NCBI GenBank assembly: GCA_013396655.1
Contig: WBMV01004887.1
Location: 315,978 to 379,977 of the forward strand
Direction of reading: 5' to 3'
DNA: 64,000 nt
Source of the DNA: Campylorhamphus procurvoides
Taxonomy: Eukaryota > Chordata > Aves > Passeriformes > Dendrocolaptidae
The notes under the pieces were generated by a model. It saw nothing but the letters and a program-made list of their open reading frames with translations. It did not search any database and was not told the DNA's origin. Position numbers and translations under genes: made by a program. The first letter of the stretch is position 1, and the number at the start of each line of letters is the position of its first letter. Positions 1 to 12,400 of the stretch are shown one piece after another.

Positions 1-2805
1 GTGCTGCTGTTGAACTAATAAAAACAATAAACAATAAAACCAATGTGCACGCCGAAGTTAGACTGTGAGGGAGGAACTGAAAATAAGGCTGTCAGTGGAA
101 CCTGTCTGGACTAGTTGTTATTCATGCTCTTATTTCTTTTGCTCCATTTATTGCAGTTCTGGCACACAGATGAGCACTGTGAGGAACAGCCATGTCTCTG
201 GGACATGTTGGATGGCTTGGGCCACGTCAGAAACTCGCCAGCAAGGGAGCTGGCCCTGTGTATCTTCAGGGCAGGAGTGAAGCAAAGCTGAGGTTAAACC
301 TGAACAGGAGACAGGAGTTAAATTATTCACTCTCCCTTCATCGACACTGGGAAATCAGACAAGACCTGGCTGAAGAAGCTTCCTCAGACTTCCCTGGACT
401 GGGAACTGCACATCACCCTTACAGGATAACTGATATGTTGCACAGCTCTGGCTGAAACATCCCTGAAGTGTCTCTGGTCTTCAGCAAGAAATCCTGCATC
501 TCTTGGCTGAGGAGATGAAGGAGGACCACCCTAAAGGATGTGGGGTAGATCCAGTGTGAGGGGCGGGAGAGGGTAACAGGGCTGAGCAGAGCTGCCCACT
601 TTGGCTGGCGGCCTGCCCCTTTGGGCTGGGCTAGCTAAAGACAAGGTGAGGAGGTGTCAAAAAAATGATGCTGTGAAATTTGGTCCCTTCCAGGACTACC
701 ACAGGTTAGCGCAGGGCATATGAACTCCTCACCTGATTTTTCACATCACTGGAGGTGCAGGACATGCACCTGTCAGCTGAGAAAGAAAAGAAGAGTCCTT
801 CCCCTGGAGGAATGATTCCTGGCTGCTTGCTCTCATTGTCAGGGTGTCACATTGCCTCTGGGTCAGCCTGAAAGCCTCAGCTGAGGTCATGTGGGCTGAA
901 CCCAGGCCTCAGATAACTGGCATGGCATCAGGCATCCAGATGGCTGGTAAAGCTTGTAGGATGGCCAGCTCAGCTGATGGCCACATCCTGCTACCTACAG
1001 CCCCTCTCTGGGGTGAGGATGCCGGACACAAGCAAAGTGAGGAAGCTGATAAAGCTGCTGGGTGATTGAAAGGGTATTAGATGCATCCACGACGTTATCT
1101 GTGGAAAATATCCAAACTGCTGAATAGTAAGATCCAGCCCCACCACATCCAGAGGCTGAATAAATTGGGAATCAGTAGATAAATTTGTGTTAGTATAAGG
1201 AACATGGGCCATAATCCACCGTGGCCTGTGGTACAAAAGGGGATCTAAACCCAAGGCCACAGCAAGGGTGAAACTCAGAGCCAGGTGGTTTGGAGCTTCC
1301 CACAGATGGGGAAGTTTGTCCTCAGAGTCTCCTGTGGCTTACAGGTAAGGATGTGTTTGACAAACACAACACCATGGGGAGGTTGGTGCCCCCAGGGATG
1401 ACTCCTGCCCTGCCTCCTCCTTTCCTGCCAGGGACCATGGTACCATGGCCATCCAAATTCCCACCACAGGGATGCTGACTTGTAATATGCAATGTAGTGC
1501 TGTGCATTACAGTCCTATCAAGTTACTGCAAACATCAGTTAAACAACACCAATCTACGGAGCCAGATTCCACTGCCAGCTGCACAGGTGTAACACAGCTG
1601 TGCCATTCAGAGCAAGGGAGGCTGGTTACCCACCTAGTGTGAAATAATTAAGGAGAGCATATCCAGGTGTTAAAAACACTTATGCTACTCCTAGGGACCT
1701 TCTACCCTCCCTCCCTCCGTCCGGTCCCTGCAGGTTTAAGTAAAACCCAAGGCTGCGGGACTCTGTGTGCAAACCTGCATGAAAAAGCCCATACAGACCA
1801 CGATGTGCTTTGTTTGGAGGATGTTTCATTGCCTGCTCTAACCTGGCAGACTGGGAAGGGAACCAGTATGATTTGGAGAGCTAAGTATCCAGCTGTGCTA
1901 GAACTGCAGCTGCTCTTGCTAAAACAGCTGCCCCATCCCTGGAAACATTCAAGGTCAGGTTCGATGGGGACTAGATCAGCAACCTGATCTAGTTGAAGAT
2001 GTCCTTGTTCATTGAGGGGGTGGGCTGGACTGAATGACCTTTAAGGTCCCTTTCATTCCCAAGCCATTCTAGGATTCTGTGGCTGGATGTGATGGAGCAG
2101 TATCCATTCTGAACCTCCAGCCTGCCCCTCAAAACAACCCCCACAAAAGATGAGGGATGGCTGCTCACTTTTTGAGGTACAATTCCAAATAGGTGACCAT
2201 GGGTCATGTTCAAATGCTCTTTTATCTCTAGCTCTTGCATGGTTTTGGCTTCCATTCCTGAGCTTAGGGAACCACGTTACAACCCAAGGGCTTGCTTTCC
2301 ATTTCAGTCCTATTAATACAGATTATCTGAGACTCTGCAGCATCTAGCAGACTGCTGGTGAACAGCTACTTTGTGCAAAAGGCATGGGCCAAGGAGCTTG
2401 AACTGTCCCCAAGGCTGGATAGCTTCTCCCCATGCAACCTTTCCTGGCTGTGACAGTGGCCTTGGTGGTACTGTGGGTGCCAGAGGAGTCCAGGTGACTC
2501 CCAAGGCTGCAGCCTCAGGAGTGCAAGGTGTGTATCTTGCAGTCTCTGTCTTCCAGAGTCAGGCGGTCTCCCCAAATCTGGATTCCCCGTGTTAACAAAG
2601 GGCCTTTTCCTGCTGCCCTCTCCCAGGGACATGGCATGGGTAGGGTGAGGGATGTTAGAAAAGAGTGCCCCAGACTTCAGTGCAATTTTGAGGCTCATCA
2701 GGCACATCTGCCTGAGTGCAGGTGTGCGGTGGGGGCACGCTACTGACCACCCCTCTGGGGTAAGGGGTCACACTCAAGGGCTCAGCCTTACTCCTCTATG
2801 AGGTG
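1..2805. other. Non-coding flank upstream of SYNGR1
   Basis: I see no coding exon here. All reading frames are short, overlap on both strands and have no recognisable protein similarity. The only identifiable element is the CR1 tail at about 1930-2095. The first 50 bases contain several AATAAA-like words, but with no transcript upstream in view I do not call a polyadenylation site. In mammals the upstream neighbour is RPL3; nothing of it is visible. Confidence 0.6.
1930..2095 (+). mobile_element. CR1 LINE 3' fragment
   Basis: The segment reads like a CR1 3' end in the + orientation. It has a 'catccctggaaacattcaag' block, then the 'cctgatctagttgaagatgt' block, the 'gggctggactgaatgacct' block, and a degenerate ATTCTRTG-type terminal repeat near 2070-2085. 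It is 5'-truncated, as most avian CR1 copies are, and too diverged to code. Confidence 0.85.
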
Positions 2806-2807
2806 GC

Positions 2808-3290
2808 ATCACAGAATCACAGAATTGAGTGCAACTCCCCTGCCAAGGCAGGGTCACCTCGAGAAGGTAACACAGGAATGCATCCAGGTGGGTTTTGAAT
2901 GTCTCCAGAGACTTCACGGCCTTCCTGGGCAGCCTGTTCTGCCGCTCTGCCACCCTCAAAGTAGAGAAGTTCTTCCTCCTGTTCAGGTAAAACTTCCTGT
3001 GTTTTAGTTTATGGCTGCTGTTCCTCACCCTGTCACTGGTCATCGCCAAAAAGAGTCTGACGCTGTCGTATTGGCACCCACATAGACTAAACATGCCCAG
3101 CTCCTGCAGTCTCTCCTCATGAGATGCTCCAGACCCCTCATCATATCTGAGCCCTGCTGTGGACCCTCTCCAGTAGCTCCTTGCCTTTCTTGTGCTGAGG
3201 AGCTCAGAACTGGACACAACCCTCCAGATGTGGCCTCAACAGGGCCAGAGAGAGAGGGTGAGCAGCTGTGGGGCTGGCCCCACACTTCTG
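2808..3290 (-). mobile_element. CR1 LINE fragment, reverse orientation
   Basis: It begins with 'cacagaatcacagaatt', the reverse complement of the CR1 terminal octamer repeat, and continues through typical CR1 3'-region blocks: about 2905-2960 ('agacttcacggccttcctgg'), about 3093-3150 ('cccagctcctgcagtctctc') and about 3155-3240. The open frames on the minus strand across it are CR1-derived, not host genes. Its internal part is duplicated downstream at 3497-3887. Confidence 0.85.
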
Positions 3291-3392
3291 CTAGGCCCTG
3301 CCAAACGGAGTGGCATTACCGCTCCATCCTTTGCCCAGGGGTGCTGGGGTGGGCTGCCTTTGGACCGGGAGGTCTGTGTGTGTGTGTGTGTG
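2998..3392 (+). repeat. Direct duplication, copy 1
   Basis: This segment is nearly identical to 3497-3887 at a constant offset of 499 bases. I see only a handful of substitutions (for example catcgcc/catcacc, atcatatct/atcatctct, gaactgg/gaactag). The copies differ in a terminal (TG)n tract of 9 versus 7 units. Copy 1 is cut at the single N at 3393. Near-identity plus a microsatellite length difference fits two haplotype versions of one locus assembled in tandem better than an old duplication. Confidence 0.9.
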
Positions 3393-3393
3393 N

Positions 3394-3495
3394 GCCGCCA
3401 TGGACGGGGGCGCCTTCGGAGCGGGCAAAGCCGGCGGCGCCTTCGACCCGCAGGCCTTCATCCGGCAGCCGCAGACCCTGCTGCGGTTCGTCTCC
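3394..3495 (+). CDS. SYNGR1: SYNGR1 exon 1 (coding 3400-3495)
   Basis: The ATG at 3400 sits in a perfect Kozak context (gccgccATGg). It opens 32 codons from MDGGAFGAGK to LLRFVS, the synaptogyrin-1 N-terminus. The island is bounded by single N characters at 3393 and 3496. No GT donor follows, and the Trp codon expected next is absent. Both flanks are CR1/(TG)n sequence unrelated to a promoter. The exon is real; its placement probably is not. Confidence 0.9.
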
Positions 3496-6400
3496 NTGTG
3501 TTTTAGTTTATGGCTGCTGTTCCTCACCCTGTCACTGGTCATCACCAAAAAGAGTCTGACGCTGTCGTATTGGCACCCACATAGACTAAACATGCCCAGC
3601 TCCTGCAGTCTCTCCTCATGAGATGCTCCAGACCCCTCATCATCTCTGAGCCCTGCTCTGGACCCTCTCCAGTAGCTCCTTGCCTTTCTTGTGCTGAGGA
3701 GCTCAGAACTAGACACAACCCTCCAGATGTGGCCTCAACAGGGCCAGAGAGAGAGGGTGAGCAGCTGTGGGGCTGGCCCCACACTTCTGCTAGGCCCTGC
3801 CAAACGGAGTGGCATTACCGCTCCATCCTTTGCCCAGGGGTGCTGGGGTGGGCTGCCTTTGGACCGGGAGGTCTGTGTGTGTGTGTGCCCCCCTCGCTCC
3901 CCACGGACCCCCATGCTGCCCCGCAGTATCAACGCCCAAAGCACCTCCCGCACCCTCCAGCCCCACAGACACCCCTACCCTGCCCCAGACGGACCCCCCA
4001 GCCCTGCTCCAGACGTGCCTCCGGACCCCTGGCCCCTCCATCCCCCCGGTCCCCCCGCCCNNNNNNNNNNNNNNNNNNNNNNNNNNNNNNNNNNNNNNNN
4101 NNNNNNNNNNNNNNNNNNNNNNNNNNNNNNNNNNNNNNNNNNNNNNNNNNNNNNNNNNNNNNNNNNNNNNNNNNNNNNNNNNNNNNNNNNNNNNNNNNNN
4201 NNNNNNNNNNNNNNNNNNNNNNNNNNNNNNNNNNNNNNNNNNNNNNNNNNNNNNNNNNNNNNNNNNNNNNNNNNNNNNNNNNNNNNNNNNNNNNNNNNNN
4301 NNNNNNNNNNNNNNNNNNNNNNNNNNNNNNNNNNNNNNNNNNNNNNNNNNNNNNNNNNNNNNNNNNNNNNNNNNNNNNNNNNNNNNNNNNNNNNNNNNNN
4401 NNNNNNNNNNNNNNNNNNNNNNNNNNNNNNNNNNNNNNNNNNNNNNNNNNNNNNNNNNNNNNNNNNNNNNNNNNNNNNNNNNNNNNNNNNNNNNNNNNNN
4501 NNNNNNNNNNNNNNNNNNNNNNNNNNNNNNNNNNNNNNNNNNNNNNNNNNNNNNNNNNNNNNNNNNNNNNNNNNNNNNNNNNNNNNNNNNNNNNNNNNNN
4601 NNNNNNNNNNNNNNNNNNNNNNNNNNNNNNNNNNNNNNNNNNNNNNNNNNNNNNNNNNNNNNNNNNNNNNNNNNNNNNNNNNNNNNNNNNNNNNTATATA
4701 TATATATATCTGTGTATATATATATATATCTGTGTATATATATATATATATATGCAGGTATGTTTGGATATATAGATCTGTCTCTGGGTTTATACCTATC
4801 TATGTATAAATCCCTGTATATCTACATACATGTGTGCGCATAGATGTGCAGCGGTATGTACATACATGTCAGTATGTGTGGGTATAGGGCCATATGGGGA
4901 GAGAGCAATCTGATGTGGGGTTTTTTTCCCTAGCAGGGAGGGAAGGGGTGAATCGGGTTGGACCATGACCCCATCTCCATCTCTGCTAGTTTGGGGGTGG
5001 GGGGTGTGTTCTCACCCTCCCATGCCTGTGGGATTTTGGCAGATGAAGGGAGGCAGCAGAATGTTGGGTGACGGGGGAACCTGGGAGAGGGGGGTTGCTG
5101 CAGTCCTGGGATGGCTCCCCTGTGGGTCAGAGGGTGCTGGGCTCAGGTTGTGCTGAGGTGAGCTGGGGGGGCTATGGGGGTGAACGTCACTCTGTGTTTT
5201 ACCTTTATCCTCTCACCCCCCAAACCTCCCTTCCCTATAATGTTTTCATCTCCATAATTTATGGGGAATGGGATAGAGGGAAAGGGGCATCTAATGGAGG
5301 TGTCAGGAGAAGGTCTCTTCCTGTTCCCGTGATGCCGATCCCATGGCTGCCCGTGGGGCCGGCGCGTATGTGCAAGAAGGTCATTGGGATTAAGGGAGCC
5401 AGAGCTGCAGCACCGAGCTGGCGGGGGAGAGATTGAGGTCTCGGCCGGGAGCGGGGAAGGGAGGGCAGGGAGAGAGAGCGGAGGAGACACATGCGCATGG
5501 AAGCTGGGAGGACAGGCGGCAGGCTGCCTTTGGGAAAATAAAAGCAGTGCCAGGTAGAGGAAATGAGGAGGAAAAGGGAAGGTGGCTTGGCTCGCTGCTG
5601 GTGCTGGGGAGGTAGCCCTTGTCCTCCCATCCAGGTGGGTGATGTCCCCTCCAGGTGACGTGACTTGGAGGGCAGCTGGAGAGCTCCAAGACAGCTAAGG
5701 ACATGATTAATGCGGTCATTCTGTCTGTCTGTCCATCTGCCTGAGCTTGTTTACACTACAGCACTACAGCGGGCTGGCTGTGGCTGGGGGCCAGGCAAGG
5801 GGGTATGCGTGCCCCCCGCTCCTGGGTGGCTGGAGTGGAGCCAGCCTGCATGCCCAGGGATGATGGACATGATGTGACCTACAAAAGCTCTCCCATTGCT
5901 AATCTCTCTGGCAGAATTTCCTCTTTCTCTCTCTGCCACTCTGTCTGGTGGGTTTTTTTCTCCCTTCATCCAAACACTGCGGGATTTTGGCTTCCCAGAG
6001 GAGCGAGTGAGGAAGAGAGAACAAGAAATATGTTTGTTTTTTAATTAGGCACCTAGGCTGCTTCAGAGTATCTTAGGCACTGTTGGCTCGTTTGCCAAGC
6101 TCAGCTCTGTGCCCTGCAAGGTCTCCCCAGGCAAGAAGCACTTCCCAGGGACTGGTATCTCCTTGGGCCCTCGCGCTGGTTCCCCCTTGCTCATCTGACC
6201 TTGACAGAGGACAGGATGGGATTTACCCCAGGCACTTCACTTGGCTGTGGAAATTAAAGTTGTTTTGCAGGAGCTAGAGGTGCTCCAGGTCATCAGTCCA
6301 GCAAGGGAGGCCGGTGTGGCCATCATGGTGCAAGTCTATGCTTTCACTCTTCTCCTTTTCCACTGTCTTGATCTTGTCTGTCCTTCTGAGCATTTCTCCT

Positions 6401-9400
6401 TTCACAAATACTTAGTTGTAGTTTTGGTCTTTTTTTTAACTTGAGACCAAGAGGGGTCCTTAGGGGCAGTGAAGTCCTCTCTCAGGCTGTCACAAGCATC
6501 AGAGCCTTTATGGCCCCTTCTATAAGTTGGTTGAACTTTGCTGAAAAAAGACTAGATCATGCCCTTCTCACTCTGTCTGGGAGAATGCTCAGTGGCTCCA
6601 ATGGTCAGGGCCTTCCACCATAAATCTATTCGTGGCTGGGGTTTTATCCATTTGCCTTTGTGATCTTGTGCCCTTCGGTTTAAATGGTGCTTTTCCCTCC
6701 CTGGTGTTTTCCCCTCAGTATTTATAGACTGTGATTGCATCCATACTTAGCCTTCCTATTGCCAGGCTCCATGAGCCAAACTCTTCTGGTGGCAAAGGGC
6801 TCTCCCTCCCTGTGGTCTCTGTTAGAGTCCTTCCTTTCACCTGCTCTTGCACACACTAGAAGTACTTTGCCCGCCATCTCCTGAGATCTCATTTGCCTTT
6901 ATCCTGCTCATGTTGCGAGTGGTTCATTGTCTCCCCACGGCAAACTGAAGGCTCCTTTTGGTCTCTTTCATGTGATGATCTTTCACTGAGAGCAGAAATT
7001 CTTGTGATCACTTTCTCAGGCAGTGACCTTGTGCTCAGGTCATGCAGCCTTTTAGCAGACTTCATGATGGCATGGAGGTCCATATCGCTTTTTACCAACA
7101 GGAACCAAAACTGGCTCCTGCTGAGGGAGTTTGCAGCCCAGTTGAGGTTGCAGCAAATCTCAGGGGAGAACTGAAGAATCAGGAGCAGATGGGATGACCG
7201 AAGATTATTTATATTGCTCCTTGATGAAGAAGAGGTAAGATAAATTTGACAAGGAGGATGCTGAACTGTGAAAAGAGGTTAGCAATTCTGCAGCATCTGT
7301 CACCCCATGACTGTGTCGTGAAGCAGCTCAGGTTTCGTGGGTTCTTTAGAGGTCAGGCACAATGGAGCCTGGTATGGGTGCTGGTAAGCAGTGGTGGTCC
7401 TTCAGGGTGCCTATGTCAGGTTTGGATGTTCACCTCAGCCAAACCATTTCTGTGCTGCTGCCTTCCCCAGATGTGCTTGCCTGGATGAAGCAGCACCTTG
7501 CAGAGCAAGGAAGCAGCCCTGTGGAGCAATCCCTCCTGAGAGTCTCTGCTGAAGGTACCTCCCACAGCATCTGGATCTTGCAGTGATGGGACTTGTCAGA
7601 TTCAGCTGAACTGAGGCTTGCTGACAAAAGCAGTGTGTTGCTGGAAGATCCTGGAGGCTTCCTCCTCTCTCTGAAGGGAAGAGCAGAACAACTCCCTACC
7701 TATTCCCAATGACAGCAGTCAAGAGAAGTCAAGCAACTTCCTCTGTTGCAATGTTGACACTGCAGTTTACTCCCAGTCCTGCTCTTTCAAGGCATTGCTC
7801 CACACCCTGCCACTTCACTTGGTGCCAGCTGCAACACAAAGATATGCTCAGAGCTGAGCAGTGTCTCACAACTGTTTAGCTCAGCTGATTAGGGCATGGT
7901 GCTAATAATACCAAGGGCTTGGGGTCCATCCCTGTAGAGGCCATTCACTTAAGGGATGGACTTGATGATCCTTGTGTATTCAACTCAGAATACTGCGTGA
8001 CTTTGCTCTGTGACTCTGGTGCCCCATAGCAGACAAGACGGGTGCATGGGTGGGTTTTTTACAACTTTGGCATATAGACTTGCCTTCAGCCTGTTTAGGT
8101 GACCCAGCAGCTGGAGCCACTGGTGCTACTGCTGGAGCTCATGGAACTGGGTGACCCACACCAAGCTGGAGCTGTACAGCTGCAGGATTGTTCCTGCAAT
8201 AAAGCAGATGAGTGTGAGCACATCCCTATCAAGTCCCATTGTGCCCGAACTCACAGTGTTCCCCACAGCTGGTGGATGAGAGCTGGATGACTCCTTTGCA
8301 GCCTGCAGGTGTTGGATGTAACGTTGGCGCCATAAATAAGTAAAATGCTAATTGAAACAGGTTGTTCCAGGTGCTCCTGTCTGCTTGGAAACCTGCTTGC
8401 TGGAGAAACTGAGGCACTGCTCAGTGTAAAAGCTTAACAAGGTGAAAGAACTTGCTTTTTAGAAGCCGGCCCAGCTTGCTTGGATGTGGGCATGAGTATT
8501 GCCAACCACAGTTGCACAGACAAAGCAATCCATTAAAACTTGTCACACAGATTGAGGTCCTGAGCCCTCTGTGATGCCAAGGTCACTACCCTGCTGAAGG
8601 GAGGTTCAGTGAGGAGAGGTGCTGCCTGCCCTCCATCCTTTCCTCCATCACCTGTTGCTGTTGCTACTCTGTCCCCTGGCTGGTAGGAGCATGCAGACCT
8701 TTTGAGCTGGGACAGGAAGTGCTGTCCTCTGTGTCTACGGGCATGGCACATCCCAAACAGCTCTGGCTGAGCAGACAAGGCACATGAAGGACAGGAACCA
8801 TATCCAAGTGGTTTGGCCAGGACAGGTTGGCATCTGCAAGCTTGAGGATGGGAGCAAGTCACAGCATGGCAAAGAGCCGCATCTCCTTCCTTGCCAGCAG
8901 GTCCCTGGCTTACCATGCTCATGCCTGGCTTAAGACACCATTTTCCTCTCCCAGGGACACCCAGTCCGGGCTTGCAACGGCAGTTAAACTGAGCCTTAGG
9001 GCGTGGGGACTTCATTAGTCCAAAACCAGCTGCAATGGGGCTTCTGCCTTTTCTCTCCCAAGTAAATTTTGCTGAGATGTTCCTGCTGTTTCAAAACATG
9101 AGAGGCACACAGGTGAGAAGCAGAGAACTGTGTGGTGATGGGACAGGGCAAATATTTCTGGCAAGACAAGGCAGCAGAGACGAACTGTGTGGCTGCAAAA
9201 GGAGCAGACACAGGTGGCAGTGGATGCAGTTCTTTGCCTAGGTTGGCAAAACCAAGCCAATGAGGGAGAGATGTGTTTCTGGAAAGAAAACGGAACTCTT
9301 ATAGAAAAAGATGCGACCTTTGGGTGGTCACTTTGCTGAGTACGCAGTGACGTAGCAATGTTGGGACCACAGAAGGACACGGATACCACCATGGAGGTGT

Positions 9401-12400
9401 GGTCATGGGGAGTTGTCATTAGTAGTGATGGGACAGAAGATGCTCTGACCATGGGAAAAGCATGACACCTCTGGGACTAGATGTAGCTTCCTGAAGTTGC
9501 CCTCTTGGGCTCAGCCTCCTGTTAACACCAGTGGGCATCGTCCAGTGGCAGAGCTCTTTCTTACATGGGTTGATAGGCACAGCTGCTCCATCATCACTCA
9601 GGGCTCGGGATGTTGTGGCAGGGAAGACCAGCCTGGGCATGGGTCTGGTGGGAGGCGGAAGGGTTAATGGCTGGCCTGTCAGCTGCCAAACCATGTGTGA
9701 AAAAAAGGCTGGCTGGCCAGAAAAGCCTGTCCCAGATCCCGTGGCAGGAATTAGGGATGCGGAGCCTTTCTCCCTTCAGTCACCTGGTTCAGCTCAGCCC
9801 TGGCTGGTGAACTGGATGCTGTTGCCATGTGGCTGATGGCCAGAAGGGTGAGCTGGGAGGGAGGTGCTGGCATAGCCATGCTCTTCCCCCATCCCATGTT
9901 CAGAGGAATTGAGAACGGGGACACTGCCCCCCTCCAGCACACAGGGCTCAGACACACTGTCGAGACTGTGGGCAGGCGTTGCTTGCTGCCTATGTGGTGC
10001 CGGCTGGAGGGAATAAATAGAGGCCGCCTGTTTCCAAGCTGCCAGTCCCATGTGTCTCAAAATCTGCATATGTTTTCTTCAAAATGAACTAAATACAAGT
10101 AGATTTAATGATGGTAATAATAATATAATCCATGTCTGTGCAGGGCGCTCTAAAGCTTTCCAGAGACTCCATTTGCAAGTGGCTGAATGAAAATGAAAGC
10201 CACATCATCTCTGCCAGTTTATCATTTGTTCTCTCCCCTGCTCTTGCTTTCTTTTTAAACAGATTTATTCTTGGTCATTACCAGATCAGACTCAGAAGAG
10301 GTTATTGCTTCATTCTGCCTGAGGGGGATTTGATTTGGAGTCCCACAAGGAATATTATGTCACCAAACTATTTCCTTTCTATAACAGAACAAAAACGGAG
10401 TGTGGAAGAGGGAGAAGCAGCATGCAGTGTGACAGAGACTGTGGCCAGAGGGCATTGTAGTGAGCCCAGGCAGGCAGCTCAGTAGAAACCCTCTTCAGCC
10501 TCATCCACACCACAGCCATCGTGGGGATCTTGGGGATGAAGTGAGGAGGCAGCATGACAAGACTCCTGGGATGTGGTGCAGGAAAATCCTAGTTCACTGC
10601 CGGAGGCTGGCTGTGTTTTGCATCCATCACATGATGCTCAGGAGCATCTGATGCACGGCTGGGGATGGGCAGTGTGGTTGAAAACCTCACATGATGCTCA
10701 GGAGGTTTTGCCCAGCTCTCTGCAGGGCTGAGCCTGCAGTGGGGAGGGACTGGAGAGCCTGTTCTCTGAGGGCTCACCTCTCACCTTTGCCTTTGGTAAA
10801 ACCAGATCACGCATTTTAGCAAGAGGAAAAAAAGGTATTTTGTGATAGGGTGCAGAATTTTGCCTGTTCTGCACTTTTCTCGCTGTAATGAGACTTACAT
10901 GCCAGTAATGACGAGCATCAACCCCGTGAGAAATGAGGAGAGGAAAACTCTCAGCTTTTCCCCATCTCCTCCCCGCAATGCTAGGCATTAACTTCATTTT
11001 GCTGCATCTTTTGGCAAGTTGCTCTGTCTCTGTCAGCTTTGCAGTGCACCTGGCTCTGGGTTTCACTTGATGTCCTCGGAGCTCTTGGATGAGAACAGGA
11101 GTCAAGGAAAATGATTGCAACAACTTGTGTGGATGTAATGTTTTAAGGAGCAGTGGAGTGGAGAAAAGATGTGTCTCAGGAGCAGCGCTGAGTTGGTCAG
11201 ATCTTCTCCACGTGTTGTTTTCTGTCCCTTTTTTGTGTGTAATATATTACTGTTATTAAATGCATACCTCCAGATAGGCTGCACATCTGCCCAATTAACA
11301 TTGCTCCTGGAGGCTTAAAGAAACCCTCTCAACCTAAAAATCTAGTTACTTCAAGCCCTGTTAGCTGACTTAAGCAGCCTTGCTGAAGAAATGAGGCCAC
11401 TCAAGTGCCCAAAGCTGGGGATCGCTGGCTGGTTTTTGTCACTGAGCACAGGAAAGTGGCTCCTGTCTCTCTCAGCAGAGAGAAATGATGAGAGCCATGG
11501 GATGCCTCTATCAGCCTGCAGACAAGCTACTTGCCTGTATCTCTGTGCTCAGTCAGAAGACTCCTGCCATCTTCTCCTCACCTTGTCTTTGCAGCTGGAT
11601 GCATATTTTGGACCACTGTATATGTGGTCATAGGCTAGACTCTGTGCAGAGAGGATTGGCTGTGCCAAACGGGGAGAGGAAACAAGCAGTGGTAACAAGA
11701 GTGGTAAGAGGCTTGTGCCAGTGCTGCTGGTTGCTGGCATTTCTTCAGAAGTGCTGCAGATGTCATGGGAATTGGAATGTAAATGCTTCATTCTTGAAAA
11801 CTGGGTGCTTTGTTTATAATCCAGGCATTTATTCATGCTGCACCTGCTGCTTGGATCATCTTTGCAGGGCATGGGTTGTGAAATTAAGGAAATAAAAAAT
11901 ATTTGCTCTTTCTAAGATGACTTGCCACATCAGTGAGCTTCCACCCACCTGCTCCCTTGCTAACAAGGAGTAGATGCCATGGATGAAGTGTGCAACAGTT
12001 TCTCCTTAGGGCTGCAAGATCAGAGCTCTCATAATCATAATTTTTTTTTAGAAAATTGTTTGTCCCAACAGTATCTGAGTACAGACATCATGGAATGTTG
12101 CTTGTCAGCAGCAGCAGCGGTTGTCCCTTCTGCTGTCCAGCTCTGCCTGTCAGTCTGGAACCTCTGTTTTGAGCCTGCCCATTCTTGCCCCATCAGTGTA
12201 ATCCAGTCCAGCTCAAGCCTTCTGTGCCCAGTGAGTCCCCACAGCATTTTGCTGTGCCATGAGTATCGTGACAGGCTGGCAAAGGAAGCAAGCCCTCTCT
12301 TTGCCTTCTCTGCAGTGCCAGGGAGTGGAGCATAGACCAGAGCTGATGCCAGTGGTGAGGAAAACAGATAGAAGGAGACATCCCTTAAGCTACCATGCCT

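Noticed and set aside
1970..1993. Inverted repeat actagatca...tgatctagt
   Set aside because: It lies within the CR1 3' region and is explained by that element's sequence.
2774..3784. Repeated minus-strand frames starting MSSSELLST
   Set aside because: They are reverse-oriented CR1 LINE sequence seen twice because of the local duplication, not a host gene family.
3618..4843. Long + strand open frames of 344-385 codons
   Set aside because: They run through the 634-base N gap and through CR1 and TA-repeat sequence. The translated Xs and repeat peptides carry no gene evidence.
7870..7943. Possible tRNA-Ile gene
   Set aside because: The B box and acceptor pairing are decayed and a CR1-like tail follows directly, so it is a SINE head and not a tRNA gene.
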